From positions 1 through 64,000 of the forward strand of contig JAFTUV010000016.1 in the NCBI GenBank assembly GCA_017466065.1: a stretch of 64,000 nucleotides of DNA, written 5' to 3'. Positions 15,832 through 24,497 of the stretch are shown here, piece after piece. A program made the position numbers and the translations under genes. Below the pieces are notes generated by a model. It was not told where the DNA came from. It worked only from the letters and a program-made list of their open reading frames with translations, and searched no databases. Numbering within the stretch: position 1 is the stretch's first letter; every line of letters begins with the position of its first letter. The stretch is from Bacteroidaceae bacterium (GTDB lineage: Bacteria; Bacteroidota; Bacteroidia; Bacteroidales; Bacteroidaceae).

Positions 15832-17706
15832 TTATGCCTTCTCTATTTCATCTTCTACAAGGTGTATCTTTTTAAGAATAACCTCGGCGTCGCCTTTGAG
15901 TTTCTCCATCTTCTGGCGCATTACATCGACAAGGCTTTGGCCTTTCTTGTTCGAGGTGCTCAAAAAGCCTAGATTATTTTCGTATGTGGCAATCTCCGAT
16001 TTAAGATTTTCATACTGGCGTATGAGGCGTTCGCGCTCGCGTTGCAGGCTGTTGCCGCCTTTTGCAATGTTGTTGCGGAAGTCGGCGAGCTTGCGTGCGG
16101 TGGCGTTAACGTGCAATCTTTCGTAGATGGCATTCACGCTATCCTTGTACTCCTTGTATATTTTGTCTTTCTCCTTGAACGGAACGTGCCCGATGGTGCT
16201 CCATTGAGAGATTAAGGTGTTGAGTTGTTGCGTCTGCTCGCTCTCCTCGGCTGTGGCATCGATGGCTTGAATGCTGTCGATGATGGCGCGTTTCTGTTTC
16301 AAATTTTCTTGCTCGGCTTTGCGTTGTGACGATGTCTGGGCATTGCGTCTCTCGAAGAATTCGTCACAGGCGGCTACAAAGCGTTTCCACAAAGCGTCGG
16401 AGTATTTCTGTGCCACGGGGCCTGTCTCTTTCCACTCTTTTTGCAGCTTGGCAAGCTGGTCGGCAGTGGCTCTCCAATCTTCGCTGTCTTTCAGTTGCTC
16501 GGCTGTCTCGCATAGCTGTTTCTTCTTTTCGAGGTTGGCTGCAAGGCCGTTCTTTACCTCTTTATAATAGTTGCTCTTGCGTTTGAAGAATTCGTCGCAG
16601 GCTGCACGGAAACGCTCGAAGATTTTAAGGTTCATCTTCTGGGGAGCAAAGCCTATCTCTTTCCATTGTGCTTGGAGTTCCAGAATTTTGTCGGTGGCTA
16701 CGTTCCAAGCTTGATAGTTGGTGAGTGTGGCGTAGTCGATGCTCTCAATCTCTTCGCAAAGGGCAGTTTTCTTTTCGAGGTTCAGGTTCTCTTGCTCCTT
16801 CTTGCTCTCGAAATGTTCCTGATGGCGACGGTTTACAATGGTGGATGCGGCTTTGAATCTTGCCCACACTTCCTCGCGCAATTCGGGTGCCACGGGGCCT
16901 ATTTCGCGAAAATCGTTGTGCAGTTGCTGCAACTGACGGAAGGCTCCTATTACATCCTCTTCTGTTGTGAGGGCCTCGGCAATTTCGCATATTCTGGTTT
17001 TTGCTTCGAGGTTTTTCTTGAAGTCGTATTCACGGAATTCGTGGTTTATTTTGAGAACATCGTAGAATTGCTCACCGAGCAGCTGGTATTGCTTCCAGAG
17101 GTCGGCAACTTTGCTTTGCGGAATGTTCTTTATCTCTTTCCAACGGGCTTGTATGTTCTTGAACTCGGTGCTGTCGGGGGTGCCTTGTTCGGCTTTCTCT
17201 ACAAGCTGCTGCAACTGTGCGAGAAGGGCGAGTTTTGTGGCGTAGTTGGCCTCTTGCTCCTCTTCTTGGGCTTTGAGCCAAGCGTTGCGCTTTGTCTTTA
17301 TTTGGTTCATAGCCTCTTTAAAGGGGGCTTCGAGTGTGTCGGGCTCGGGGATGAAGAGGGTTTCTTCACCGCCTTCGGCTACAAATTCTTTGCGTGCATT
17401 GTCTATTTCGATGGTGCGCAGGCGGTAGAATTGTACTTTGAGGCTTTCTACCTCGGCTTTGCAGTTGAGAATGTCCTCTTCTTTGGCTATTGCTTCTATG
17501 CGCGACAATATTTCCTCGCGTGTGGCGGGGTACAAACTTTCGGTACCGGTAGCTTCGCTCTCGGTTGCCGGTTCTGCTATTGCCTCTTCTTTGGCATTGC
17601 ACTGTTCTGTTGCTTGCTCGGACATAATGGCTTCTGTTGCCTGTTCAGGGGGAGTCGTAATGTTCTGCTCGTCGAGCTGCACATTCGATTTTTTAGTTTC
17701 ACTCAT
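15832..17706 (-). CDS. DUF349 repeat protein
   Basis: 624 residues, soluble and strongly helical. After an acidic, Gln/Glu/Thr-rich N-terminal tail (about 1-60) come about five DUF349 repeats of roughly 70 residues, each with a core like 'LQAQWKEIG-APQK...IFERFRAACDEFF' (also 'LQKEWKETGPVAQKYSDALWKRFVAACDEFF'). The C-terminal 80 residues form a coiled coil ('RERLIRQYENLKSEIATYENNLGFL'). The family is widespread in Bacteroidetes and has no firmly known function. The gene stands alone; its upstream region contains the tandem R1 repeats, whose minus strand carries TATATTTG (17763-17770), a -7-like element. Confidence 0.85.
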   Translation of the reverse strand: MSETKKSNVQLDEQNITTPPEQATEAIMSEQATEQCNAKEEAIAEPATESEATGTESLYPATREEILSRIEAIAKEEDILNCKAEVESLKVQFYRLRTIEIDNARKEFVAEGGEETLFIPEPDTLEAPFKEAMNQIKTKRNAWLKAQEEEQEANYATKLALLAQLQQLVEKAEQGTPDSTEFKNIQARWKEIKNIPQSKVADLWKQYQLLGEQFYDVLKINHEFREYDFKKNLEAKTRICEIAEALTTEEDVIGAFRQLQQLHNDFREIGPVAPELREEVWARFKAASTIVNRRHQEHFESKKEQENLNLEKKTALCEEIESIDYATLTNYQAWNVATDKILELQAQWKEIGFAPQKMNLKIFERFRAACDEFFKRKSNYYKEVKNGLAANLEKKKQLCETAEQLKDSEDWRATADQLAKLQKEWKETGPVAQKYSDALWKRFVAACDEFFERRNAQTSSQRKAEQENLKQKRAIIDSIQAIDATAEESEQTQQLNTLISQWSTIGHVPFKEKDKIYKEYKDSVNAIYERLHVNATARKLADFRNNIAKGGNSLQRERERLIRQYENLKSEIATYENNLGFLSTSNKKGQSLVDVMRQKMEKLKGDAEVILKKIHLVEDEIEKA

Positions 17707-17756
17707 CTGCTTGAATTGTTAAGTTATTAGTATCTTACCCGTGGGTAAATTGCTCA

Positions 17757-17910
17757 TTATTGCAAATATAGCCACAAACGAGCGAAATAATATCAAGTTT
17801 GCTTGAATATTTCACAGCGAGTGCAGTCTATGTTCGCACCTTATTGCAAATATAGCCACAAACGAGCGAAATAGTATCAAGTTTGCTTGAATATTTCACA
17901 GCGAGTGCAG
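17757..17910 (+). repeat. Tandem pair of family R1 repeats (70 bp each, 84-bp period)
   Basis: 17757-17826 and 17841-17910 are identical except for one base (AATAAT against AATAGT). Each contains TTGCAAATATAG, AAACGAGCGAAAT, the inverted pair CAAGTTTGCTTG, and TTTCACAGCGAGTGCAG. On the minus strand TGCAAATATA reads TATATTTGCA, a match to the Bacteroidetes -7 element directed at the DUF349 gene. Related single copies lie at 10568-10616 and, inverted, 36619-36692. Confidence 0.8.
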
Positions 17911-17965
17911 AAATATTCGAGGTTTACCTCAAATATGGGTATTTTTTTTGTAAATATTATCTTCT

Positions 17966-19318
17966 TTATATGATTAAACTGCTTAATATCATTGAGATTA
18001 TCATATAGAATGTCATTCCGCTAATGTCGTTTATAATTTGTATAAAGGGGCCGGTGGCTACGGCGGGGTTGATGTCTATGCGTTCGAGCACCAGCGGAAC
18101 AAGGGTGCCGAAGCCCGATGCAAAGAGGATTACCACGAATAGGCTCAATGGTACCGAGAGGGTTACAATGTCGGTGCCGCCGTATATGAGGAAATTATAT
18201 ACATACACCATAAGCGACAGGATGGTGGCGTTGATTATCGCTACCACCATTTCCTTTGCCAGATGGTGGAACATTCTGTGCGGGTCGAGCGAATTGTTGG
18301 CAAGGCCTTGCACCACTATTGCCGACGATTGTGTTCCCACGTTACCTCCCATTCCTGCGAGCAGGGGAATGAAGAGTGCCATTTCGGGGTGGCTGCCCAG
18401 CGTTGTGTCGAAGCAGTTGAGCAGCAAGGAAGAGCCGATACCTCCCAGCATACCCACCAGCAGCCAAGGGAGACGTGCGCTTGTCTGTTTTAATACGGTG
18501 TCGTCGCTCTCGATGTCTTGGGTAAGACCGGCGGTCAACTGTTGGTCGTGCTCGGTCTGTTCACGAACCTCGTCCATAATGTCATCGACGGTAATTTGGC
18601 CCACGAGGCGATTGATTTTGTCGACAACGGGTATTGCCACAAGGTTATACTTTTCGATGAGCAGGGTTACTTCGTCGATGGGGGTATCTACATCTACGCT
18701 CACCACTTTGCGGCTCATAACGTGTTTCACCTTTGACACCGATGGGCTGGTGACCATCTTTTTGAGGGGGAAAAGGCCGCAGAGGCGTTCATCGTCGTCA
18801 ACTACATAGATGTAGTATATTTCGTCCATATCCTCGGCTTGGCTGCGCATCTCCTTCAAGCACTCGGGCATACTCCAATTCTCGTTCACCACCACCATTT
18901 CGGTACTCATAAGACCACCGGCGGTGTCTTCGTCATATTGCAAAAGGTCGACAATGTCGCCGGCCTGCTCTATGTCTTTTATGTGCGAGAGTACCTCTTC
19001 CTGCTTCTCCTCGTCCATATCGCGGATAATCTCCACGGCATCGTCGGTGTCCATATAGTTGACGAAGCGTTTGGCGATGGCCTCGGAGGGGAGCTCTTCG
19101 AGCAGTTCGTTACGCATATCCTCGTCCATTTCGGTGAGGGCGTCGGCTGCTCTCTCGTTGTCGAGCTGGCGGTAGAGGAAGCGTGCCTCTTCAATGTCGA
19201 GTTCTATGCATAGCTCGGCAATGTCGGCAGGGTGGAGCTTGGATATGTGCTCTTGCAGGAGTACCGAGTCTTTCCTCTCGATGAGTTCTTTTATGTAGTT
19301 GATATATTCCTTTGTCAT
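17966..19318 (-). CDS. mgtE: MgtE magnesium transporter
   Basis: 450 residues, normal for MgtE. Order: N-terminal helical superhelix domain (about 1-125, 'LHPADIAELCIELD', 'AIAKRFVNYMDTDDAVEIIRDMDEE'); two CBS domains (about 130-255) that sense Mg2+ ('LCGLFPLKKMVTSP', 'VAIPVVDKINRLVGQITVDDIMD'); a C-terminal pore domain of five helices (about 280-450) with 'PLLAGMGGNVGTQSSAIVVQGLA', the family ion-path motif. It imports Mg2+ (and Co2+) through the inner membrane and closes when internal Mg2+ is high. It lies 23 nt after rsmA and is probably co-transcribed with it. Confidence 0.95.
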   Translation of the reverse strand: MTKEYINYIKELIERKDSVLLQEHISKLHPADIAELCIELDIEEARFLYRQLDNERAADALTEMDEDMRNELLEELPSEAIAKRFVNYMDTDDAVEIIRDMDEEKQEEVLSHIKDIEQAGDIVDLLQYDEDTAGGLMSTEMVVVNENWSMPECLKEMRSQAEDMDEIYYIYVVDDDERLCGLFPLKKMVTSPSVSKVKHVMSRKVVSVDVDTPIDEVTLLIEKYNLVAIPVVDKINRLVGQITVDDIMDEVREQTEHDQQLTAGLTQDIESDDTVLKQTSARLPWLLVGMLGGIGSSLLLNCFDTTLGSHPEMALFIPLLAGMGGNVGTQSSAIVVQGLANNSLDPHRMFHHLAKEMVVAIINATILSLMVYVYNFLIYGGTDIVTLSVPLSLFVVILFASGFGTLVPLVLERIDINPAVATGPFIQIINDISGMTFYMIISMILSSLII

Positions 19319-19341
19319 AATTGTGCCTCCTCTCTTTCGCT

Positions 19342-20127
19342 TTATTCTAATTCGCGTTCAACTTGCTGTGTGAGTTCTATAAAATCGTCTATCGACAGTT
19401 GCTCGGGTCGTTTGTCGAGGGTGGGGTTGCCGAGTAGGGGCGACTCCTTGCCCACTATCTGCTGTATGGAGTTGCGCATCTTCTTGCGGCGTTGGTTGAA
19501 GGTGCTTTTCACTATCTTTTTGAAAAGTTCTTCGTTGCAGGGAAGGGTGGTGCGGCTGTTGCGTTTCATAAGCACCACTGCGCTTTTTACCTTTGGCGGT
19601 GGGGAGAATACATTTTCGTGTACGGTGAAAAGGTATTCGACATCGTACCACAGCTGTATGAGTATGCTCAATATTCCGTAGGCTTTTGTGCCGGGAGCGG
19701 CAGCAAGGCGCTCGCCCACCTCCTTCTGAATCATTCCGCTGCAATAGGGTATGTAATCCTTGTTGTCGAGCATCTTGAAGAATATCTGGCTCGAAATGTT
19801 GTAGGGGTAGTTGCCTATGAGCATAAATTGACGGCCGTCGAATACGCGGTCGAGGTGCATTCTCAGGAAGTCGTCGGGTATAATGTTCTCCTCGCCAAGC
19901 AGGGGCAGTTCCTTGCACAGATAGTTCACCGACTCCTCGTCGATTTCCACAACCTTTATGGGACGCTCTTTGCCGAGAAGGAAACGGGTGAGCACACCCA
20001 TTCCGGGGCCTACTTCGAGCACCGGCATTCCGGGGCAGATATCTACGGTATCTGCTATGTCCTGTGCTATTTGCAGGTCGGTGAGGAAGTGCTGTCCAAG
20101 GCGTTTTTTTGCTGTTACTGCTTTCAT
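19342..20127 (-). CDS. rsmA: 16S rRNA dimethyladenosine transferase RsmA (KsgA)
   Basis: 261 residues. It dimethylates two adjacent adenosines in the 3' hairpin of 16S rRNA during 30S maturation. Motifs: 'KKRLGQHFL' at the N-terminus, SAM-binding 'VLEVGPGMGVLTRFLL' (about 36-51), acidic 'VVEIDEESVNYL', and the catalytic 'LIGNYPYNISSQIFFKML' (NxPY motif, about 107-124). The C-terminal helical domain carries 'KSTFNQRRKKMRNSI'. It is first in a minus-strand pair with mgtE. TACCTTTG on the minus strand at 20281-20290 region is a possible distant -7 element. Confidence 0.95.
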   Translation of the reverse strand: MKAVTAKKRLGQHFLTDLQIAQDIADTVDICPGMPVLEVGPGMGVLTRFLLGKERPIKVVEIDEESVNYLCKELPLLGEENIIPDDFLRMHLDRVFDGRQFMLIGNYPYNISSQIFFKMLDNKDYIPYCSGMIQKEVGERLAAAPGTKAYGILSILIQLWYDVEYLFTVHENVFSPPPKVKSAVVLMKRNSRTTLPCNEELFKKIVKSTFNQRRKKMRNSIQQIVGKESPLLGNPTLDKRPEQLSIDDFIELTQQVERELE

Positions 20128-20320
20128 TGGCGGCTGTCTGTTGTGTTATTTTTAATTAAATGTGGGCAAAATGAACGAGAATTTTCAATATATTATTATC
20201 TTTGCGGTAAACGCGAAGATAGTAACAAACGAGCTTCTATAATGAAACAACTTTGTTGTTTGTCGGTTGCGCCACATAGATGCAAAGGTAAATAAATATC
20301 CTAATTTTGTGCTTAAACTT

Positions 20321-21328
20321 GTGAAAAAGATTTTAAATAATATTATAAAAAGTTTGTTGCCACTCCTGTTGGGGGTGCTTATCCTCTATTGGATATACGA
20401 TGAATTTGATTTTTCGCAAGTGGGGCCGGCAATGAGGAATATGAACCTTTTTTGGTTCGTCGTTTCTCTGTTGTTCGGAGTTTTCAGCCACATTTTGCGC
20501 GGGTGGCGTTGGTTGCTCACACTGGCTCCTTTGGGCTATTTCCCGCGTCGCGATAATTGTGTGTATTCTATTTTCATAGCCTATGCGGCCAATCTTGTGT
20601 TGCCGCGAGTGGGCGAGGTGTCGCGTTGTGCGGTGCTCGACAGGTACGATAATGTGCCGTTTGCCCAGTCGTTGGGAACGGTGGTTACCGAGCGATTGAT
20701 AGACACTCTTATGGTGCTGCTTATTACGCTTGTTGCAGTTGCCTTGCAGTGGAATGTGTTTTACTCCTTTCTGTTGGAGTCGTGTGGTGGGCTTGGCAGC
20801 GTGAATATTCTCTCTTCGATGGGTGGAACGGCTGTGGTGGCGGTGTCGGCAGTGGCTTTTGCTGTGCTTGCCCTGATAATTGTCAGCAAGTTGTCTGTTT
20901 GGGCGAAGGTCCGTTCGTTTTTTGCCCATTTCATCGAAGGAATGTGCTCGTTGGCGAAGATGAAGAGGGGGTGGCTCTTTTTGCTCGAAACGGTGGGCAT
21001 CTGGTTCTGCTATTTTATGCAGTTCTATCTTTGTTTCTTCTGTTTCGACTTTACCGGTTCGTTGTCGCTTGCGGCGGGCTTGCTGTTGTTCGTGGCAGGG
21101 AGTATAGCCGTGGTGGTGCCCACTCCCAACGGAGCCGGCCCTTGGCACTATGTGATAATAGGCATTATGGTTGTTTATGGGTTGACCACAACCGATGCAT
21201 CGCTTTTTGCGTTAATTGTTCACTCCTCGCAGACAATGCTTGTGGCATTGTTGGGCATTGTGGGTGTCGTGATATTGCAGATTAAGAATTGTATAACAAT
21301 AAAAAAAGATTATGGCAATGACAATTAG
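20321..21328 (+). CDS. YbhN/UPF0104-type inner-membrane protein (flippase-like domain)
   Basis: About 335 residues from the GTG at 20321 (product MKKILNNIIKSLLPLLLG...); a longer form from ATG 20267 is open but would include a TAATTTTG promoter-like element (20302-20309). About eight membrane helices are visible. Motifs of the lysylphosphatidylglycerol-synthase-TM/UPF0104 family are present: 'HILRGWRWLLTLAPLGY', 'YAANLVLPRVGEVSRCAVL', 'TERLIDTLMVLLI', and 'PTPNGAGPWHYVIIGIM'. The family includes lipid flippase-like domains, but this member has no proven substrate. It overlaps pepD by 17 bp. Confidence 0.82.
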   Translation: MKKILNNIIKSLLPLLLGVLILYWIYDEFDFSQVGPAMRNMNLFWFVVSLLFGVFSHILRGWRWLLTLAPLGYFPRRDNCVYSIFIAYAANLVLPRVGEVSRCAVLDRYDNVPFAQSLGTVVTERLIDTLMVLLITLVAVALQWNVFYSFLLESCGGLGSVNILSSMGGTAVVAVSAVAFAVLALIIVSKLSVWAKVRSFFAHFIEGMCSLAKMKRGWLFLLETVGIWFCYFMQFYLCFFCFDFTGSLSLAAGLLLFVAGSIAVVVPTPNGAGPWHYVIIGIMVVYGLTTTDASLFALIVHSSQTMLVALLGIVGVVILQIKNCITIKKDYGNDN

Positions 21329-22769
21329 AGATTTATCGCCTCGCGAGGTGTGGAAACACTTTGAGGCTGTGACACAGATTCCGCGTCCTTCGGGCTATAT
21401 GCAGGAAATTCAGAAGTTCCTTTTGGAATGGGGAAAGAGCATAGGTGTTGAGACTTGGCAGGACGAGGTGGGCAACATTATAATGCGCAAGCCTGCTACT
21501 CCCGGATTGGAGGACCGCAGATGCATCATCTTGCAGGCGCATATGGATATGGTTCCCCAAAAGACTCCCGAGAGCAAGCACGATTTTTACAAGGACCCCA
21601 TTAAGACCATTGTTAAGGGCGATTGGCTCTATGCCGATGATACTACTCTCGGTGCCGATAATGGTATTGGTGTTGCTGCCATAATGGCTGTTATGGAGGA
21701 TAATACGATGCAGCACGGCCCTCTCGAAGCTCTTATCACTATTGACGAGGAGACAGGCTTGGTTGGTGCATTCGGTCTTAAAGCCGGAGAGTTGCAGGGT
21801 AACATTCTGCTTAATCTCGACTCGGAAGAGGAGGGTGTTATGTACATCGGTTGCGCCGGTGGCATCGACTTCTCGGCAAAAATGGAATTTATGGCCGAGG
21901 AGCCCATCGAGGGTGATATTGCTGTAAAGGTGTGCTTGAAGGGGTTGCGTGGCGGCCACTCGGGCGTGGAGATTAACGAGGGGCGTGGAAATGCCAATAA
22001 ACTGATGGCTCGTTTCGTGCGTGAGGCTATCGACGAGTGCGGTGTGAGCCTTGCAAGCTGGAATGGCGGTAATATGCGCAATGCCATTCCTGCAAGCTGC
22101 GAGGTTGTTGTAACTCTCCCCGACGAGGCTGTGGGCGAGCTCACCGATATTGCTGCAAAGTATGAGGCTCTTTTCAATAGTGAATATGCCGGAATTGAAG
22201 AGGGGATAACTCTTCGTGTAGAGGCTGTGGATGTTCCCGAGAATGTTGTTCCCGAGGAGATTGAAGAGAATCTGCTCGATGCTATTCTGGCTTGTCACAA
22301 TGGGCCTTTGCGCTTCATTCCCGCAATTCCCGATACTGTGGAAACATCGAGCAACCTCTCGATTATAAATATTGCCGACGGCTTTGCCGAGGTTGACATT
22401 CTCATACGCAGTTCTTGCGAGTCTATGAAGGAGTATCTTGCTTTGCAATTGTCGAGCTGCTTTGCAATGGCCGGAATGAAGGTTGAGTTGAGTGGCAGCT
22501 ACACCGGCTGGCAGCCCAATGTGAAATCGCCGTTATTGGCAAGTGTGAAGGAGGCTTATAATGCACTCTTCGGCAAGGAGCCCGAGGTGCGCGTGATTCA
22601 CGCGGGATTGGAGTGCGGTATTCTGTCGACCAATTATCCCGAAATGGATATGATTTCTTTCGGTCCCACATTGCTGTCGCCTCACTCGCCCACAGAGCGC
22701 ATAGAGATTGCTTCGGTCGATAAGTTCTACTCTTTGATTAAGGCTTTGATTATTAACGGGGTTAAATGA
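21312..22769 (+). CDS. pepD: Aminoacyl-histidine dipeptidase (peptidase D, M20 family)
   Basis: 485 residues, the usual PepD length. A di-zinc cytosolic peptidase hydrolysing Xaa-His and other dipeptides. Metal ligands are visible in 'LQAHMDMVPQ' (HMD), 'TTLGADNGIGVA' (AD), 'ITIDEETGLVGA' (EE), 'LNLDSEEEG' (D) and a C-terminal His in 'HAGLECGIL'. The substrate-binding lid domain lies in the middle ('GLRGGHSGVEINEGRGNANKLMAR'). It overlaps the upstream gene by 17 bp and is followed by a strong terminator. A second in-frame ATG at 21318 is an alternative start. Confidence 0.93.
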   Translation: MAMTIRDLSPREVWKHFEAVTQIPRPSGYMQEIQKFLLEWGKSIGVETWQDEVGNIIMRKPATPGLEDRRCIILQAHMDMVPQKTPESKHDFYKDPIKTIVKGDWLYADDTTLGADNGIGVAAIMAVMEDNTMQHGPLEALITIDEETGLVGAFGLKAGELQGNILLNLDSEEEGVMYIGCAGGIDFSAKMEFMAEEPIEGDIAVKVCLKGLRGGHSGVEINEGRGNANKLMARFVREAIDECGVSLASWNGGNMRNAIPASCEVVVTLPDEAVGELTDIAAKYEALFNSEYAGIEEGITLRVEAVDVPENVVPEEIEENLLDAILACHNGPLRFIPAIPDTVETSSNLSIINIADGFAEVDILIRSSCESMKEYLALQLSSCFAMAGMKVELSGSYTGWQPNVKSPLLASVKEAYNALFGKEPEVRVIHAGLECGILSTNYPEMDMISFGPTLLSPHSPTERIEIASVDKFYSLIKALIINGVK

Positions 22770-22788
22770 TAATTCCTGCAAATGATTC

Positions 22789-22829
22789 AATGAGGCGGCC
22801 CATAAAATGGGGCCGCCTCATTTGTTTTT
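22789..22829 (+). terminator. Intrinsic terminator after pepD
   Basis: AATGAGGCGGCCC (22789-22801) pairs with GGGCCGCCTCATT (22810-22822), followed by TGTTTTTG. Very stable GC-rich stem. Confidence 0.88.
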
Positions 22830-22932
22830 GGGCATTTTGTTTCTTATTTTTAAATAATTTTTTCATTGATATGCCGAAATATTCTCCGTTTGTGTTTATA
22901 TTTACAAAATTAAATCGTTTAGAACTTTTTTG

Positions 22933-24450
22933 ATGACCGAGGAAAAGAGGAAAATATCAAATATAGAGCAGGAGGATACTTCATACGACCACGTTCTCAA
23001 ATACACGGGTGTGTTTGGTGGAGTTCAGGTGCTCACGATGCTTGTTTCAATTTTGCGTAACAAATTTGCTGCAATATGGTTGAGCAAGGCGGGTATGGGC
23101 TTTTTTATGATGTATATGAATATATCCTCTTTTGTTTCGAGTGCTTCTAATGCGGGCGTGCCGTTCAGCGCAGTGAAGAATTTGTCGGAGATTTATGAAG
23201 AGGGAGATGCCGACAGAATAGAGAGTTATATTCTGACGGTGCGTTCCATAAGCCTGTGGACGGCATTTTTTGGTGCATTACTGTGTGTGTTGCTCTCGCC
23301 GCTCATAAGTTTCTTTGCTTTTGATGGCGATTGGAGCTACTCGGTAAAGGTTGCAATGTTGTCGCCTATGATTTTTGCCATTGCGGTTACAAATGGCGAA
23401 ATTTCCATTCTTAAAGCTACACGCAAATTGAAACGTCTGGCGGTAATCTCGGTTGTTGCGGCCTTGCTCACGCTTTTGAGCGTGTTGCCATTCTTCTATA
23501 TGTGGGGTAGCAGAGGTGTTATTCCGGCTCTTGTGGTCAATACCCTTGTGCTGATGTATGTTCACCTGTATTTCTCTTTAAAGATATTCCCGTGGCGCGT
23601 GGAGCTCTTTTCGCGCAAAGTGTGGCAGCAGGGGGTGGCTATGGTGCGTCTGGGTGCCCCTTATGTGCTTGCCGGTATTATGAATGCTCTTGCCGCCCTT
23701 GCAATTCCCGCGGTGTTGCTCTATATGGGTAACATTGACGATGTGGGTGCCTACAAGGTGGGTTACGGGCTTATGGTTGTGTATGCCGGCATTGTGTTTG
23801 TGGCCGTGGAGGCCGATTATTTCCCGCGCTTGTCGGCTATACACGAGAATTTGGGGAGAATGAATTTTGCGATTAATCAGCAGATTGATATTTGTGTGCT
23901 CTTTATTTCGCCCTTGCTCCTGTTTATAATGCTGGCAATGCCGTTTATAATAAGGGTGCTCTACACTGCCGAGTTTCTTGTGGTTGCAGATATGGCTGTT
24001 TTTTCGGCCTTTTATATGTTTTTCAGGGCGGTGATGCTGCCCATTGCCTACACCTCATTGGCTAAGGGTGATACAATTACTTATTTGATGATGGAGGTGG
24101 CCTATGATATTTTCTCGTTCCTGTTTATTGCAGCCGGTTTCTATTGGGGAGGTATTACGGGCACGGGTATTGCATTGTCGGTGGCAAGCCTTCTCGATGT
24201 TATTATGATATCGGTGTGCTATGGTCGCAAGTATGGCTTCCGCTATTTCCCATCCACGGTGCGGTTGGTGCTTTATCAGACGGTGCTGTTGGCAGTGGGG
24301 GTTGTTGTTTGTATATATGGTACATTGCTCTTGAAGTGTACTTTGGGAGTTCTGCTGTTGTTTGCATCGGCTTTCTACTCCTTTAAGGTGTTGCAGAAGA
24401 GAACTACCATTGTGAGCAATATAAAGAGAAAGTATTTTGACAGGAACTGA
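22933..24450 (+). CDS. Polysaccharide/oligosaccharide flippase, Wzx-like
   Basis: 505 residues from ATG 22933 (a TTG three bases upstream is in frame). About 12-14 membrane helices, with the N-terminal family pattern 'YTGVFGGVQVLTMLVSILRNKFAAIWLSKAGMGFF' in parts, and 'SSASNAGVPFSAVKNLSE'. Members of the MOP superfamily move undecaprenyl-linked glycans across the inner membrane, here most like WzxE/O-antigen translocases. No glycosyltransferase lies beside it, so the glycan cannot be named. It is followed after 47 nt by meaB. Confidence 0.8.
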   Translation: MTEEKRKISNIEQEDTSYDHVLKYTGVFGGVQVLTMLVSILRNKFAAIWLSKAGMGFFMMYMNISSFVSSASNAGVPFSAVKNLSEIYEEGDADRIESYILTVRSISLWTAFFGALLCVLLSPLISFFAFDGDWSYSVKVAMLSPMIFAIAVTNGEISILKATRKLKRLAVISVVAALLTLLSVLPFFYMWGSRGVIPALVVNTLVLMYVHLYFSLKIFPWRVELFSRKVWQQGVAMVRLGAPYVLAGIMNALAALAIPAVLLYMGNIDDVGAYKVGYGLMVVYAGIVFVAVEADYFPRLSAIHENLGRMNFAINQQIDICVLFISPLLLFIMLAMPFIIRVLYTAEFLVVADMAVFSAFYMFFRAVMLPIAYTSLAKGDTITYLMMEVAYDIFSFLFIAAGFYWGGITGTGIALSVASLLDVIMISVCYGRKYGFRYFPSTVRLVLYQTVLLAVGVVVCIYGTLLLKCTLGVLLLFASAFYSFKVLQKRTTIVSNIKRKYFDRN

Positions 24451-24497
24451 TTGAGGGAGTATGATTGCTCCTGTGCCTGAATGAAGTTTGGTGAATT

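Noticed and set aside
16666..17730. 354-codon plus-strand frame inside the DUF349 gene
   Set aside because: Phe/Leu/Cys-rich shadow of a Glu/Lys-rich coiled-coil-type gene.
17757..17910. CRISPR-like tandem repeats
   Set aside because: Only two 70-bp units with a 14-bp gap; no spacer series and no cas genes.
20230..20292. Possible leader peptide (MKQLCCLSVAPHRCKGK) before the YbhN-like gene
   Set aside because: There is no amino-acid bias linked to the downstream genes and no terminator/antiterminator pair.
20333..21148. 271-codon minus-strand frame
   Set aside because: Antisense to the YbhN-like membrane protein; His/Gln/Arg-rich product typical of the complement of hydrophobic codons.
21333..22448. 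371-codon minus-strand frame
   Set aside because: Antisense to pepD, whose metal-binding motifs are intact; no family likeness in the antisense product.
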